Assembly: GCF_047675955.1 (NCBI RefSeq)
Contig: NC_132910.1
Location: 113,815,143 to 113,879,142 of the forward strand
Direction: 5' to 3'
DNA from: Chlorocebus sabaeus
Taxonomy: Eukaryota; Chordata; Mammalia; Primates; Cercopithecidae
Length of the DNA: 64,000 nucleotides
Below the pieces are notes generated by a model. That model was not told the DNA's origin. It saw only the letters and a list, made by a program, of their open reading frames with translations, and did no database searches. A program made the translations under genes and the position numbers. This document shows positions 34,886-48,766 of the stretch, piece after piece. Each line of letters begins with the position of its first letter. Within the stretch, counting starts at the first letter, position 1.

Positions 34886-34887
<2 letters not shown>

Positions 34888-34930
<43 letters not shown>
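34888..34930. repeat. (TG)n microsatellite at an Alu tail
   Basis: A pure TG run of 43 bp joined directly to the minus-strand Alu. It occupies the place of the Alu A tail. Confidence 0.97.
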
Positions 34931-34933
<3 letters not shown>

Positions 34934-35134
34934 ATGGAGTTTCACTCTTGCTGCCCAGGCTGGAGTGCAGTGTTGCAATCTCAGCTCACTGCAACCTCCG
35001 CCTCGTGGGTTCAAGCGATTCTCCTGCCTCAGCCTCCCAAGTAGCTGGGATTGCAAGCACCCACTACCACACCCAGCTAATTTTTGTATATTTAGTAGAG
35101 ATGGGGTTTCACCATATTGGCCAGTCTGGTCACG
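34931..35134 (-). mobile_element. 5'-truncated AluS
   Basis: The Alu begins at 'gagatggagtttcactcttgctgcccagg' and stops after 'tggccagtctggtca'. About 80 bp of its 5' part (left monomer start) are therefore missing. The usual A tail is absent and replaced by the (TG)n. A T-rich run follows at about 35143-35152. Confidence 0.88.
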
Positions 35135-36241
35135 AGATGTGCTTTTTTTTTTAGGTTGTTTTAGTCAAATAACCTAACAAAAGGAAGCACATCTTTCTGC
35201 TAGCAGTAAGAGATTAAACTGTGGCTTCAGTTTAAAATTAATATATTGTATATACAGACAAGAATAGATTTAAGAGGCAGTGATAACAAAGTATCACCTA
35301 AAATTTTGTCTAGAAATTTTGTATTGTAGCCAAAGTAGATCATACCATAAAGCAATATGGAATTAAAACCACAGTGAATTCTACTTCAGTTTCTTTTACT
35401 TCATGGACTTTAAGAGTTGCAAAATGACTTTTATTACCACAGTTGAAATGACATGGCATATTTTGAAGTTGTGTGCTTCCCCAGGGCTGGATATTGTGCA
35501 AGACATTGTTACCATTGCCATGTGGATCCTTTAAATGTATTCCAACCAAATGGTTTCCAGAACTGGCTGTACTGTAACTCTTTCTGTATTTACAGCCTTT
35601 TCAACTCTGCTTGCGTCTTTCATTCATCAAGTGCTCTTAGCCTGACTTTATGCTTTCAGAGTGTTTGAAGTACACAGATGTAGACCCAGCATCTGGCTGC
35701 TCTATTCTGTAATAGAAAGTGTTCTTTGCTCAAGTGACAGCCCACAGAGTAACTACCATGAGTTAGCTTCCCAACAGCAATTCACTGGGGTCTTTCAATA
35801 AAAATAGTTACATATTGTTCTCAAAATAAGAAGTGATATTTCTTCTGATCACTGAACACAAAGGGACAGGTGGAGTCGATAGTTTCCATTAGTAGAAAAT
35901 TTTGTTTCATTAGTAACAAATTTTTTCAAGGTTCGTAACACTAAGATATTTAAAGAGAAAACAGAAGGAGAAACACACCAAAGAAATTGTGTAGTGTGGC
36001 GCATCATACACACAATGCCCATTAGTAGTAGTAGTAGTAGCAGCAATGAGACAGGAGCTCGCTCTGTCTCCCATTACTATTAATAATAATTAATAACATT
36101 TCATGATATGGGGAAATCATACTGCTTTGTATATGAGAAATTTTTATCAGATTTAAAAATAAATGAGTAGTTGTGTTTCTCCAGTGAAAACAATAATAAA
36201 GTAATATTCAAACTAAAAACACATTCATTTTTATCCAAGTT
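35135..36241. other. Unassigned sequence with a (TAG)n run
   Basis: No gene was recognised. A (TAG)5-6 run (about 36023-36042) is followed at 36048-36073 by 26 bp that resemble the minus-strand 3' start of an Alu ('gagacaggagctcgctctgtctccca'), possibly a tiny Alu relic. A (TAA)n-like stretch follows. Confidence 0.4.
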
Positions 36242-36576
36242 TGTCATGCATTCTTTTTTCTTTTTTCTTTATTTATTTTTTTATTCGGAGTCTCACTCTG
36301 TCACCTAGGCCGAGTGCAGTGATGCCATCTTGGCTCACTGCAACCTCCGCCTCCTGGGTTCAAGCGATTCTCCTACCTCATCCTCCCGAGTAGCTGGGAT
36401 TACAGGTGTGCACCACCACACCCAGATAATTTTTGTATTTTTAGTAGAGATGGGGTTTCATTATGTGGGCCAGGCTGATCTGGAACTCCTGACCTCAGAT
36501 AATCCACCCACCTTGGTCTCCCAAAGTGCTGGGATTACAGGCGTGAGCCATCGCCTCCAGGCTGTCATGCATTCTT
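36242..36576 (-). mobile_element. AluS SINE with 14-bp target-site duplications
   Basis: The body is about 36262-36562 on the minus strand. It is bounded by exact copies of TGTCATGCATTCTT at 36242-36255 and 36563-36576. Its tail is a TTC/TTTA-rich run on the left. AluS-type blocks are present. Confidence 0.97.
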
Positions 36577-38744
36577 ATGCTAAATAAGAAGAAATGGTAG
36601 AATGTGCTGTATTTATTCATCTAGCATTTGTGGATGTACAGTACATGAAACTGATAGGGAAGGCATCACCATGAAGTATGAAGCAATTTTATTTTAACAT
36701 AACAAATGGCAAAATAACCAGATAAAGAGCAGAAAGAGATAATTTTTCAAAAATCGAGATAATACCAGCTTTTAGTCATGCAGTTTGATGAATCCCTAGA
36801 TGCTGATGGTAACTAAAATGTAAAATGGAATATCTTAGCAGACCAGCACCTGAATTCTGTCAAAGGCATACTCGTGAATATTTGTAAGACGTTTTTATTA
36901 GTGCTTGCCTCAGTTTTAATGGTTGAAATTGCTAAAGGAACTTCAGCAAAATCAGAGATCATGAAATTCCTTATGGAAAGGACTCCTAGCATCCTAACTG
37001 TACTGTAGGTTTCAGGTATTCACACAAAATATCTTAGAATTTCACCTATAATGGAAAGGGATTATTTTTAAGTCAGTAGACAAATTTATTTTGTCTCAAT
37101 CCATTACTAACTAAATAAGTTGCCTTGAGGAACTCAGGTAATGTATCTTGTTTCTGATTTATTCACATGTAAAATTCAACTATATTTAACAAATATTTAT
37201 TGAACTTGTCCCAGGAAGTGGATGTCAGCAGCATGAGAAGAAAGAAGACACAGTCTTTCTTGCTCTTCAATTATGACAAACCCTATTTGTCTTTTGAGTA
37301 TTGTGAATTGAGATTGTTGATTTAAAAAATTATCCTAAAAGTATCAACATGAAGAGGTAAGAGTTGAAACAAAGAGAGGTGCTGTCCTGTTATCAGAGTG
37401 AGAGCCACCCGTGTCATTTATTATCAACTCAAACTTAGACATTCCTATTGGCCTATCATTGGCCAGGTTCCAGGTATCATGAATGTTCTGTACTGTTGTT
37501 TTTAATGCAAGCCTCACTCACGTATATAATAGAGCAACTAGGAAAAGAAAACTAAATGGACATTGTCCCACTGACTGCAGTATGAACTAACCTTCACATT
37601 GGGACCAAGGATAAGAGTAAATAAGGAATGCTGGGGAACAAGTGGTTGCTGACTCCTATTCCTCATACTGATCTACTTATCCTTTATATAAAGTTGGTAA
37701 ATCCCTGTTTGACTATTTACCCAGGTAATTATATCCAGAATTGATTGCTATCTAGAAAGTTTAAGCAGTCTCTTAGACTCTTAATTATACATTCCTCAAT
37801 ATTCTGTAAATTTATCTAGACACATCACCAGAAATTAAACATTAAATGATATTACCTTTGCTTTCCAAAACAGTTCCATCCATGAGTTAAAATATGATAC
37901 ATTCTACATACATACATAATACATATTAATATAAGAAAGGTTATTTAGAAGCTTTCTTCTCTATAACTTTTGCAATCATTCAACTAAACTTCTTTCTCCA
38001 ACCCTTAAACCTTGGATTCTTGCTAACCTTGGATATTTAACTGGGTTTCAGAAGATGTATAAACTCTCCCAAATTTAATGCAAAAAAAAAAAAAAAAAAG
38101 AAAGTATTTTCTTTCTTAGCCAGATTGGAGATAGATCTGGTGCCTTCATCATCTTCTCAAAGGAGTCAGGAGTCTGTCATCTTTTAAAAACATTGTGAAC
38201 CACTCACTCATTGCTCTGCTTGTAAGTCCTAGATTTAGAAGGATATTATATTCTAAGCACATTGTTCCCCTAAAGAATCTTCCTTATGATTCAGAGTCAT
38301 ACATATCACCCTACCCTTCTTTCCACACTGAAAATGATAGTAGTTTTCATGATATGTTTATACGTCTGTGGAGTGTAGGAGGAGTAAGAAAAGGTTGGGA
38401 TGGACGACCAAGTTACTGTATAATTTTAAATGGTGACAGATTTCTTGGATACTTGACTTGGATATATGAGTAAAAGTTGAGAGAGACACAGCTGGAATTA
38501 TGATTTTATCCCCTTTCTGTTGGAGAGAACAGAGCATAATTATATCTCAACTGACGATCATGAATCAAGCTTCAGATGACATTCAGGCAGGTTGCCATGA
38601 TTATGTTTGCTGCTCTTTTAGTTTTAGAAAGACAAATTAAGGCAGCAGCTATTCTCCCTTGGATCTGCATGAACTTGCACCAGAGGTCCCTGAAATGTTT
38701 CACCTCAATATTTCATCTTACTTCCACAATCTTTAACTTGGAAA
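36577..38744. other. Unassigned intergenic sequence
   Basis: No gene was recognised in about 2.2 kb. An A run lies at 38083-38099. A 92-codon plus-strand frame (38195-38473) has no identifiable domain. Confidence 0.4.
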
Positions 38745-40960
<2,216 letters not shown>

Positions 40961-41227
40961 TTGATTACTATTCCTTCATCCTTTAATCCAGTGTTAAATT
41001 TTTTTTTTAATTTATTTATTATTATTAAACTTCAAGTTGTAGGGTACATGTGCACAACGTGCAGGTTTGCTACATATGTATACTTGTGCCATGTTGGTGT
41101 GCTGCACCCATCAACTCGTCATTTACATCAGGTATAACTCCCAATGCAATCCCTCCCCCCTTCCCCCTCCCCATGATAGGCCCCGGTGTGTGATGTTCCC
41201 CTTCCCGAGTCCAAGTGATCTCATTGT

Positions 41228-41830
41228 TCAGTTCCCGCCTATGAGTGAGAACATGCGGTGTTTGGTTTTCCGTTCTTGTGATAGTTTGCTGAGAATGATG
41301 GTTTCCAGCTGCATCCATGTCCCTACAAAGGACACAAACTCATCCTTTTTTATGGCTGCATAGTATTCCATGGTGTATATGTGCCACATTTTCTTAATCC
41401 AATCTGTCACTGATGGACATTTGGGTTGATTCCAAGTCTTTGCTATTGTGAATAGTGCTGCAATAAACATACGTGTGCATGTGTCTTTATAGCAGCATAA
41501 TTTATAATCCTTTGGGTATATACCTAGTAATGGGATGGCTGGGTCATATGGTACATCTAGTTCTAGATCCTTGAGGAATCGCCATACTGTTTTCCATAAT
41601 GGTTGAACTAGTTTACAATCCCACCAACAGTGTAAAAGTGTTCCTATTTCTCCACATCCTCTCCAGCACCTGTTGTTTCCTGACTTTTTAATGCTCGCCA
41701 TTCTAACTGGTGTGAGATGGTATCTCATTGTGGTTTTGATTTGCATTTCTCTGATGGCTAGTGATAATGAGCATTTTCTCATGTGTCTGTTGGCTGCATA
41801 AATGTCTTCTTTTGAGAAGTGTCTGTTCAT
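41228..41830 (-). pseudogene. L1 ORF2 C-terminal domain (200 codons)
   Basis: The frame carries the end of L1 ORF2p, with the cysteine-rich CWRGCGEIGTLLHCWWDC segment whose spacing is CX3CX7HX4C, as in the family. It ends with 'FSLIGGN' and the normal stop. Upstream codons are out of frame, so the full ORF2 is broken. This domain binds RNA and is needed for retrotransposition in intact L1. Confidence 0.9.
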
Positions 41831-42517
41831 ATCCTTTGCCCACTTTTTGATGGAATTGTTTGTTTTTTTCTTTTAATTTGTTTGAGTTCTGTGTAGGTTC
41901 TGGATATTGGCCCGTTGTCAGATTAGTAGATTGTAAAAATTTTCTCCCATCCTGTAGGTTGCCTGTTGACTCTGATGGTACTTTCTTTTGCTGTGCAGAA
42001 GCTTTTTAGTTTAATTAGATCTCATTTGTCAATTTTGGCTTTTGTTGCCATTGCTTTTGGTGTTTTAGACATGAAGTCCTTGCCCATGCCTATGTCCTGA
42101 ATGGTATTGCTTAGGTTTCCTTCTAGAGATTTTATGGTTTTAGGTATAACATTTAAGTCTCTAGTCCATCTTGAATTAATTTTCGTATAAGGAGTAAGGA
42201 AAGGATCCAGTTTCAGCTTTCTACTTATGGCTAGCCAGTTTTCTCAGCACCATTTATTAAATAGGGAATCCTTTCCCCATTTCTTGTTTTTGTCAGATTC
42301 GTCAAAGATCACATGGTTGTAGATATGTGGTATTAATTCTGAGGGCTCTGTTCTGTTCCATTGGTCTATATCTCTGTTTTGGTACCAGTACCGTGATGTT
42401 TTGGTTACTGTAGCCTTGTAGTATAGTTTGAAGTCAGGTAGCATGATGCCTCTAGCTTTGTTCTTTTGACTTAGGATTGTCTTGGCAATGTGGTCTTTTT
42501 TGGTTCCATATGAACTT

Positions 42518-43222
42518 TTAAGTAGTTTTTTCCAGTTCTGTGAAGATAGTCATTGGTAGCTTAATGGGGATGGCATTGAATCTATAAATTACCTTGGGCA
42601 GTATGGCCATTTTCATGATATTGATTCTTCCTATCCATGAGCATGGTATGTTCTTCCATTTGTTTGTGTCCTCTTTTATTTCATTGAGCAGTGGTTTGTA
42701 GTTCTCCTCAAAGAGGTCCTTTACATCCCTTGTAAGTTGGATTCCTAGGTATTTTATTCTTTTTGAAGCAATTGTGAATGGGAGTGCATTCATGATTTGG
42801 CTCTCTGTTTGTCTGTTATTGGTGTGTAAGAATGCTTGTGATTTTTGCACATTGATTTTGCATCCTGAGACTTTGCTGAAATTGCTTATCAGCTTAAGGA
42901 GATTTTGGGCTGAGATGATGGGGTTTTCTAAATAGACAATCATGTCATTTGCAAACAGGGACAATTTGACTTCTTCTTTTCCTAGTTGAATACCCTTTAT
43001 TTCTTTCTCTTGCCTGATTGCCCTGGCCAGAACTTTCAACACTATGTTGAATAGGAGTGGTGAGAGAGGGCATCCCTGTCTTGTGCCAGTTTTTAAGGGG
43101 AATGCTTCCAGTTTTTGCCTATTCAGTATGATATTCGCGGTGGGTTTGTCATAAATAGCTCTTATCTCTTTAAGCCTGTGTGTGTCTTTACACGTGAGAT
43201 GGGTCACCTGAATACAGTGCAC
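42518..43222 (-). pseudogene. L1 ORF2 fragment joining endonuclease start to reverse transcriptase
   Basis: The 234-codon frame begins with endonuclease-domain residues (CIQVTHLTCKDTHRLK) and then passes without a stop to RT residues (IRAIYDKPTANIILN). It retains TRQGCPLSPLLFNIVL. The RT catalytic motif reads FAND instead of FADD, so the first metal-binding aspartate is replaced and the enzyme would be inactive. Most of the endonuclease and the linker are missing at the junction near 43163-43175. Confidence 0.9.
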
Positions 43223-43450
43223 CAGTAGGTCTTGATTCTTTATCTAATTTGACTCTGTCTTTTCATCGGGGCATTTAGTCCATTTACATTTAAGGTTAAT
43301 ATTGTTATGTGTGAATTTGATCCTGTCATCATGATGCTAGCTAGCACACACTTGTTGTTGCAGTTTCATCATAGTGTCATTGATCTTTATATTTTGGTGT
43401 GTTTTTGCAGAGGCTAGTACCAGTTTTTCCTTTCCATATTTAGTGAGGAA

Positions 43451-44152
43451 GCTATTTTCTAACTTCATGAGTGTTCCTAGCAATTATAGGCTAATCACCC
43501 ATTAGAGTCCCAAGAACCTGGAGATTTGTTGAAGTCAGTCATAGTTTCCTAAGGAATGAGGCAGGCATAGATTTTCACCTCTTTCTTTATAGCTTTATAT
43601 TTTGACATTATGTTGGATCTGAGTTGGATGAATATCCCATTTCCATTTTCTGTAGCAAACAGGAAGCTAAACATGATGTTTCATTATCATAACATATAAT
43701 TGCGGTTACACTAGCTTTGCTATACCATTGAATACCACTCCAAGGGAGAACTTAAGATAAACTATTACAAGTCTCAAACTATATTTTCAGTAGCAAACCT
43801 CTAAAATTGTATTGACTTAAATCTCACAAGACAGAACATTTCATTTTCTAAATAGTCTAAGTTATACTCTTGGTTTAAATAATAACATGAATAAAATGTC
43901 CAGAAAATTTTTGGCAATCATAGAAGACATCACCAAACGATCATGGCGCCAACTGACATCTACAGGTTAGGTCCCATTTATGTTTATACCCAGTTTACAG
44001 TAAATTTGAAAATTCTTCTCACATTACTAGCATAATTTCTAAGTTTTCCAGTTTTCTTTCCAAATACATTCCAGGATTCCCCAGAGGGTTACACAGGCCC
44101 ATGAAGCATTCACTGACACTTGCTAAGGTAATGGAGAAACAAAGACTCTCAC
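43451..44152. other. Unassigned intergenic sequence
   Basis: No recognisable gene or repeat. Confidence 0.4.
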
Positions 44153-44262
44153 TTGGAAGCCAGATCCCACAACAAATGGCTTCTGTACTGGACTTGATTG
44201 CTTTGACCACCTGTTGTTGCTGAAGAAGTACCACTGTCCCCGCCGCTGGTGTCACCAGTCCA
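44153..44262 (-). other. Possible exon on the minus strand (speculative)
   Basis: On the minus strand a good splice acceptor (CTCCCTTTTCTACCTTAG) ends at 44263. A CpG-bearing 110-bp stretch follows, and a GTGAGA donor-like sequence starts at 44152. One frame through it is open and serine/glycine/threonine-rich (TSSATTGGQSNQVQYRS). A second frame is also open, part of a 78-codon frame at 44019-44255. I recognise no protein. It could be a lncRNA exon, a decayed pseudogene or coincidence. Confidence 0.25.
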
Positions 44263-45879
44263 CTAAGGTAGAAAAGGGAGATGTTTGATGTAATAATTTC
44301 ATGGCAAAATTTCCTGGCCTAAAATGCCACAACTCTAAATTCCAACACATGAAGCTGTATGATATATGTTAGATCCACACTTTTCTGTCCTGGGGTGGGG
44401 TTGCATTCAATAAACCCAAATGAAGCCTAACATATAGTTTAAAATAAAGAATATTCAAAGCATCCAAATAAATAATACATATCATCATTTACAAAAATAC
44501 TCATTCTGCTTCCACACATTTTCCTTACTCTCTGTGGCTATATCCTTCTGCTGAACACCTTTAAATATTTCTTACCCAACTATGATTGTAAGTTGGATTC
44601 CTAGGCATTTTATTCTCTTTTTGTTTTTATTCTCAATTTGCTTTCATTACTTTCACAGGTTGTCTCTCTGTACTCTCTGATGTAGATTGACTTAATTCCT
44701 TTATCAGCAAGAAAGACTCCTTCCTTTATTAGAGGTTACTATCAATGGGAAATTTCCAGACTCACTTGAGTGGTGCAGAAGAAGGAAAAAGTTAATTTTT
44801 GTGCCATAACCATGGGCATTTTTCTCCATGTAAACCTCAGCATTACTATGGATGCAAAGAAGGTACAAAACAACTTCAAATAAGTTCATAAGGATATATT
44901 CGTCCTGTTCGTAACACCTGTCTTTGTGACAAGTACAAGTCGGGTATCTAGACAACTCTTTAATTCAACAACTTCTCATTTAAAAGCTCACATTGTCATT
45001 TTCCAAAGCACATCAATGATTAGGAAACATCTCAGTTTAAGGCATGTTTCTAAGTCTTTTAATTTTATGAAAGAAGGGAGTTCAGGATTCAAACCCCTTT
45101 TCTGCCCTTATGTAAAATTATATATTCACACTCATACATCTGGGAGAGATCCAAAATACTTCTATCTGGTGCGGCAAAGACTGAAATGAAAATGAGTATA
45201 TTGATTGAAGGATGACATCTAATGCCATTGATGAACAATTTTACCTACAAGTACTTGTCCAGCCAAAGTGTTTGGCTGTATCTGTAGCAAAAATGCCTAA
45301 CCTCAACTTGAGGTGTGCTAGAAATAAAGTATTATTCATTTTATTTTATTGCTCAAATTAATTTATCGTGGTATTTATTCTACTAAGCTGGTGGGAACTT
45401 TAATTTTATTTGCTTTCTCATTTCCGTCCATTTTTTAAGAGTGTGCCTAAGTTCTGAGGAGCTTAAAATATATCAGGGTCTCAGAAGGAATACATCTAAA
45501 TTTCACCATCCTCTGTGCAAGCAGCCATCCACCAAAAATTGTATCTTCATGACTAATCCAAATGACTCCTTCAGGTCAGAGAATTTCTACATACTTCTGT
45601 GCTATGGCTGATGGACTAAGACCTAGAGTTCTGTTCCAGCACTCTCCTAGTGCAAGGGAAATCATGCAGATGATCTAATCACCCTCCTACAGCTACTCCC
45701 CTCTCCAGTGCCTGGCTACAGCCTTGAGATTTGGACTTCAGTTCAATCCCTTTGGCAACCAAATTCCCCTAACTTCTCAAGGATCTTGCCAGATCCTAGG
45801 ACTCTAAGACCTTTCCATATCTATCTCCCCATTCTCAGGACAGCATTTTTTAAGTAGGAGATTTTTGTATTTTTTAATA
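44263..45879. other. Unassigned sequence with a tiny L1 relic
   Basis: The only nameable piece is 44586-44621, 'gtaagttggattcctaggcattttattctct', which matches minus-strand L1 ORF2 text also present at 42735-42765. It is too short to be sure of its origin. Nothing else was recognised. Confidence 0.45.
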
Positions 45880-46042
45880 TTTTTTTATCATTGTTAAATA
45901 TTTGTTACACAGTAATTGTATGTACCTATGGGGTCCATGTGATATTGTGATACAAGTATACAATGTGTAACAATCAAATCAGGGTTTTTAGGATATCCAT
46001 TACCTCAAATATTTCTCATTGCTTTGAGATAGCACAACATTT
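45880..46042 (-). mobile_element. Old L1 (L1MA-like) 3' end
   Basis: The stretch 'cagtaattgtatgtacctatggggtccatgtgatattgtgatacaagtatacaatgtgtaacaatcaaatcaggg' and 'tatccattacctcaaatatttctcattgctttg' is the antisense of the L1MA 3'UTR. It is truncated at its right end. Confidence 0.72.
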
Positions 46043-46472
46043 TTAAATGGAGGAAAAAAAAATGAGAAGAAGAGTGGAAGAGTTGTGCTTTTTTTCAGGA
46101 TGCTTTCAAGCTGTCTGTATATAGCTGGCACACTGAGAGCCCAATATGGGATAAGAATCTCAGAAACTAAAGCAATGAAGGGTTTTCTTGTTCAGTTTAC
46201 AGCCTTCCAAATAGCAATGAGCACAGAACAGCATAACGTTTTAAGCAGGTAAAAGGGAGAATGGAGGAAATGCTGGGATGGAGGAAACATTGTTTAGTAT
46301 TGTATGATATTTTCCAGCCACACAGGTAAGGGGCTTCAAATCTTTTCGAGTAAAAATGAATATAGGTAAATTAGTAAAAAAAAAATAGCTCATATTGATT
46401 AAGTTAGGTAAATTTTATCACAGAGCATATTTGGGATGGTACAAAGATGAGGGGAAAATAAATGTAACACCA
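46043..46472. other. Unassigned sequence
   Basis: Nothing was recognised. Confidence 0.4.
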
Positions 46473-46770
46473 GGCCAGGAGCAGTGGCTCACACCTATAA
46501 TGCCAGCACTTTGGGAGACTGAGGCAGGAGGATTGCTTGAGCTCAGGCGTTTAAGACTGCTTGAGATTTGTAGCGAGACCCTATCTCTACAAAATGTAAG
46601 AAAATTAGCCAGGTGTGGTGGCACATGCCTGTAGTCCCAGCTACTCAGGAGGCTGATGTGAGAGGATTGATTGTGCCTTGGAGGTGGAGCGTGCAGTGAG
46701 CTGTGATCACAGCTCCAGCCTGAGCAACAGAGTGAGACCCTGTCAAAAACAAACAAAAACACACCAAAAC
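46473..46770 (+). mobile_element. AluJ SINE
   Basis: A dimeric Alu from GGCCAGGAGCAGTGGCTC to an A tail with C interruptions (AAACAAACAAAAACAC). AluJ-like features include 'tgcttgagctcaggcgtttaagactg' and an eroded right monomer. Overlapping frames on both strands come from the Alu. Confidence 0.93.
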
Positions 46771-47259
46771 CAAATGCCATTAACCAATATGATTAATCAT
46801 TATAAATAGAAACAATCCATTTCTTCTGTATTAGTCAATTCCAGGCAACCTGTCTTTGCTGTCTTTTAGACAGAGAGGGAGAAAATTATTTAATATAAGA
46901 GATATTTACTTTATCTCTAAGAAGCAGGAAATATTTTCTTACCATATGAACTTACTCCAGTCAGAAAATTACCATGAATAATAGGGAACTCTATTTGGAG
47001 AGAGTTGGAGTAAAATCTAGAGGAGATCCTGGACCAGTCCCTTTGCCGTTCTCCTAATGGGACTCTTTGTGTTGCCTTTACCCTCTTCATCTGGCATGTA
47101 CAGAGTACGTAAGGAATGAGCTCAAAAACTAGAGGAGCCAAGTCTGTCTAAACCTTTCTCTATGTTTTCTATAGAAGTTGTTTTAATATTATGAAGATAT
47201 TTGAGACACCGTTGGAATTTTCAACAGTTTTTTTTAAGTTAATCCAGAAAATGGTGAAT
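46771..47259. other. Unassigned sequence
   Basis: Nothing was recognised. Confidence 0.4.
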
Positions 47260-48383
47260 TATAAAAGATGTCTCATCCTCTCATCCTTTTAAAATTGCAT
47301 CCCAAAACAACAGGGAGAACATAAAATAGAAAAAGAAATTTTATATTGGATGAGATAAGGATTCACTGATAGTCAAAACTCATACAATATGGGCTACTGA
47401 GAAGATGGAAACTTTGACTACAGTGAGAGAACACATGCCTACAAATGTGACACAGTCCAGAACCCCTGGCTTGGAACTTCAAGAAACAGATACGTGAACT
47501 GACTGCAGATGCTATTCTAGACAACTTCCTGTATTCCTCCTGACATCTTGATGTGGTAGGAGCAGCAGCTAAATTTGGAAATGTACAGAAAACACTATCT
47601 CTGCAAATGGGCTGTGATGCAGAGACTTTTCAATAATCAGGATCCCTGAAGCTTCTAATGTTCCTAAACAGCTGGAGGGCCTCCGAGTGAGCCAGGGGAA
47701 GTGTCTGTGAGCCCAGACAACAGCCTGGCCCTCTACCGATGATCCTCTACAAAATCGCTGGTCCAGGAAATTAAAAATATATTTTGTGTTTTCTTAATTA
47801 TATAAGATTTCTAAAATATGTGTGTATGAAAAAGCCCAAAGGACCAAAAATGAGAGATGAAAAATAAACCAAAAAAAAATTGAGTAAAAACATGTCTAAC
47901 AGCTTAAAAATAATAAAAATAGTGCATCTGAAAAATAAAGCTCAAAAAAGGTATAAAATGTGATAAAGAATTAAGATGACAACCAAAGAAATGCAAAATG
48001 GCAAGCAGAGTTTATGAACAAAATAGAAGAGAAAATAAAACACTCCATGACAGCAATGAAGTCAACAAAATTTTAATTCGAGAAAACTTTATTGAAATAA
48101 AAAAATGCACTTGAAATTGTAGATTAAAAGGGTACATCATAAGTCAGAAAATATTGCTACAGAATTTTCAGCTTCGATATATCTACCAGAAAAGTGATCC
48201 ACTTAGCAGGAAACATATTAAACAGTAGTTTTGGCAATTAAGAAAAAAACAGCCACCATCTCCCTTTCAAAAATCAGGGTGGCCTCACACTTTTCACAGC
48301 AGTGTTTATTTCTGGGAAAAAATCAGAGCAATGCAGACAATATCCTCAAGGGAAAAATCAAAATCATTACATAGGGAAAAACT

Positions 48384-48640
48384 GCCAGGCGCAGTGACTC
48401 ATGCCTGTAAACTTTGGGAGGTCAAGGCAGGCTGATCATTTGAGCCTAGGACTTCAAGACCAGGCTAGACAATATGGCAGAATCCCATCTCTAGAAAAAA
48501 CACAAAATTAGTCAGCCATGGTGGCACATTCCTGTAGTCCCAGCTACTCAGAGGCTGAGGTGGGAGGATCACTTGAGTCAGGGAAGTCAAGGCTGAAGTG
48601 AGCTGTGAATGTGCCACTGTACTCTAGCCTCTGAGACTCT
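48384..48640 (+). mobile_element. AluJ SINE, internally shortened
   Basis: It begins GCCAGGCGCAGTGACTCATGCC and lacks the 'atcccagca' block, reading 'tgtaaactttgggagg'. The right monomer is eroded. The tail is the long purine-rich repeat that follows. Confidence 0.9.
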
Positions 48641-48766
48641 GCAAGAACCTGAAAGAAAGAGAAAAGAGAAAGAAAGAACGAACGAACGAACGAACGAAAG
48701 AAAGAAAGAAAGAAAGAAAAAAAGAAAGAAAGAAAGAAAAAAAGAAAGAAGAGAGAGAGAGAGAGG
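48641..48766 (+). repeat. Compound (GAAA)n/(GAAC)n/(GA)n tract in an Alu tail
   Basis: A purine-rich array with a pure GAAC block (five units, about 48674-48698) between GAAA blocks and a final GA run. The mixed units indicate stepwise growth from the AluJ A tail, with one C substitution that then spread. Confidence 0.95.

Larger units (their letters stand above)
40998..43450 (-). mobile_element. Younger L1PA-type L1 with internal ORF2 deletion
   Basis: In minus-strand order: the tail of ORF1 (43331-43450), the ORF2 start codon at about 43329, the first ORF2 endonuclease codons (to about 43175), a junction, then the reverse-transcriptase and C-terminal domains to the ORF2 stop at 41228, and the 3'UTR to 40998. 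About 1.6 kb of ORF2 between the endonuclease start and RT, by my recollection of L1, is missing. The left polyT run is the A tail. No clear TSD was found. Confidence 0.9.

Noticed and set aside
48641..48766. A CRISPR-like array
   Set aside because: The units are 4 bp and contiguous without spacers; this is a microsatellite in an Alu tail.
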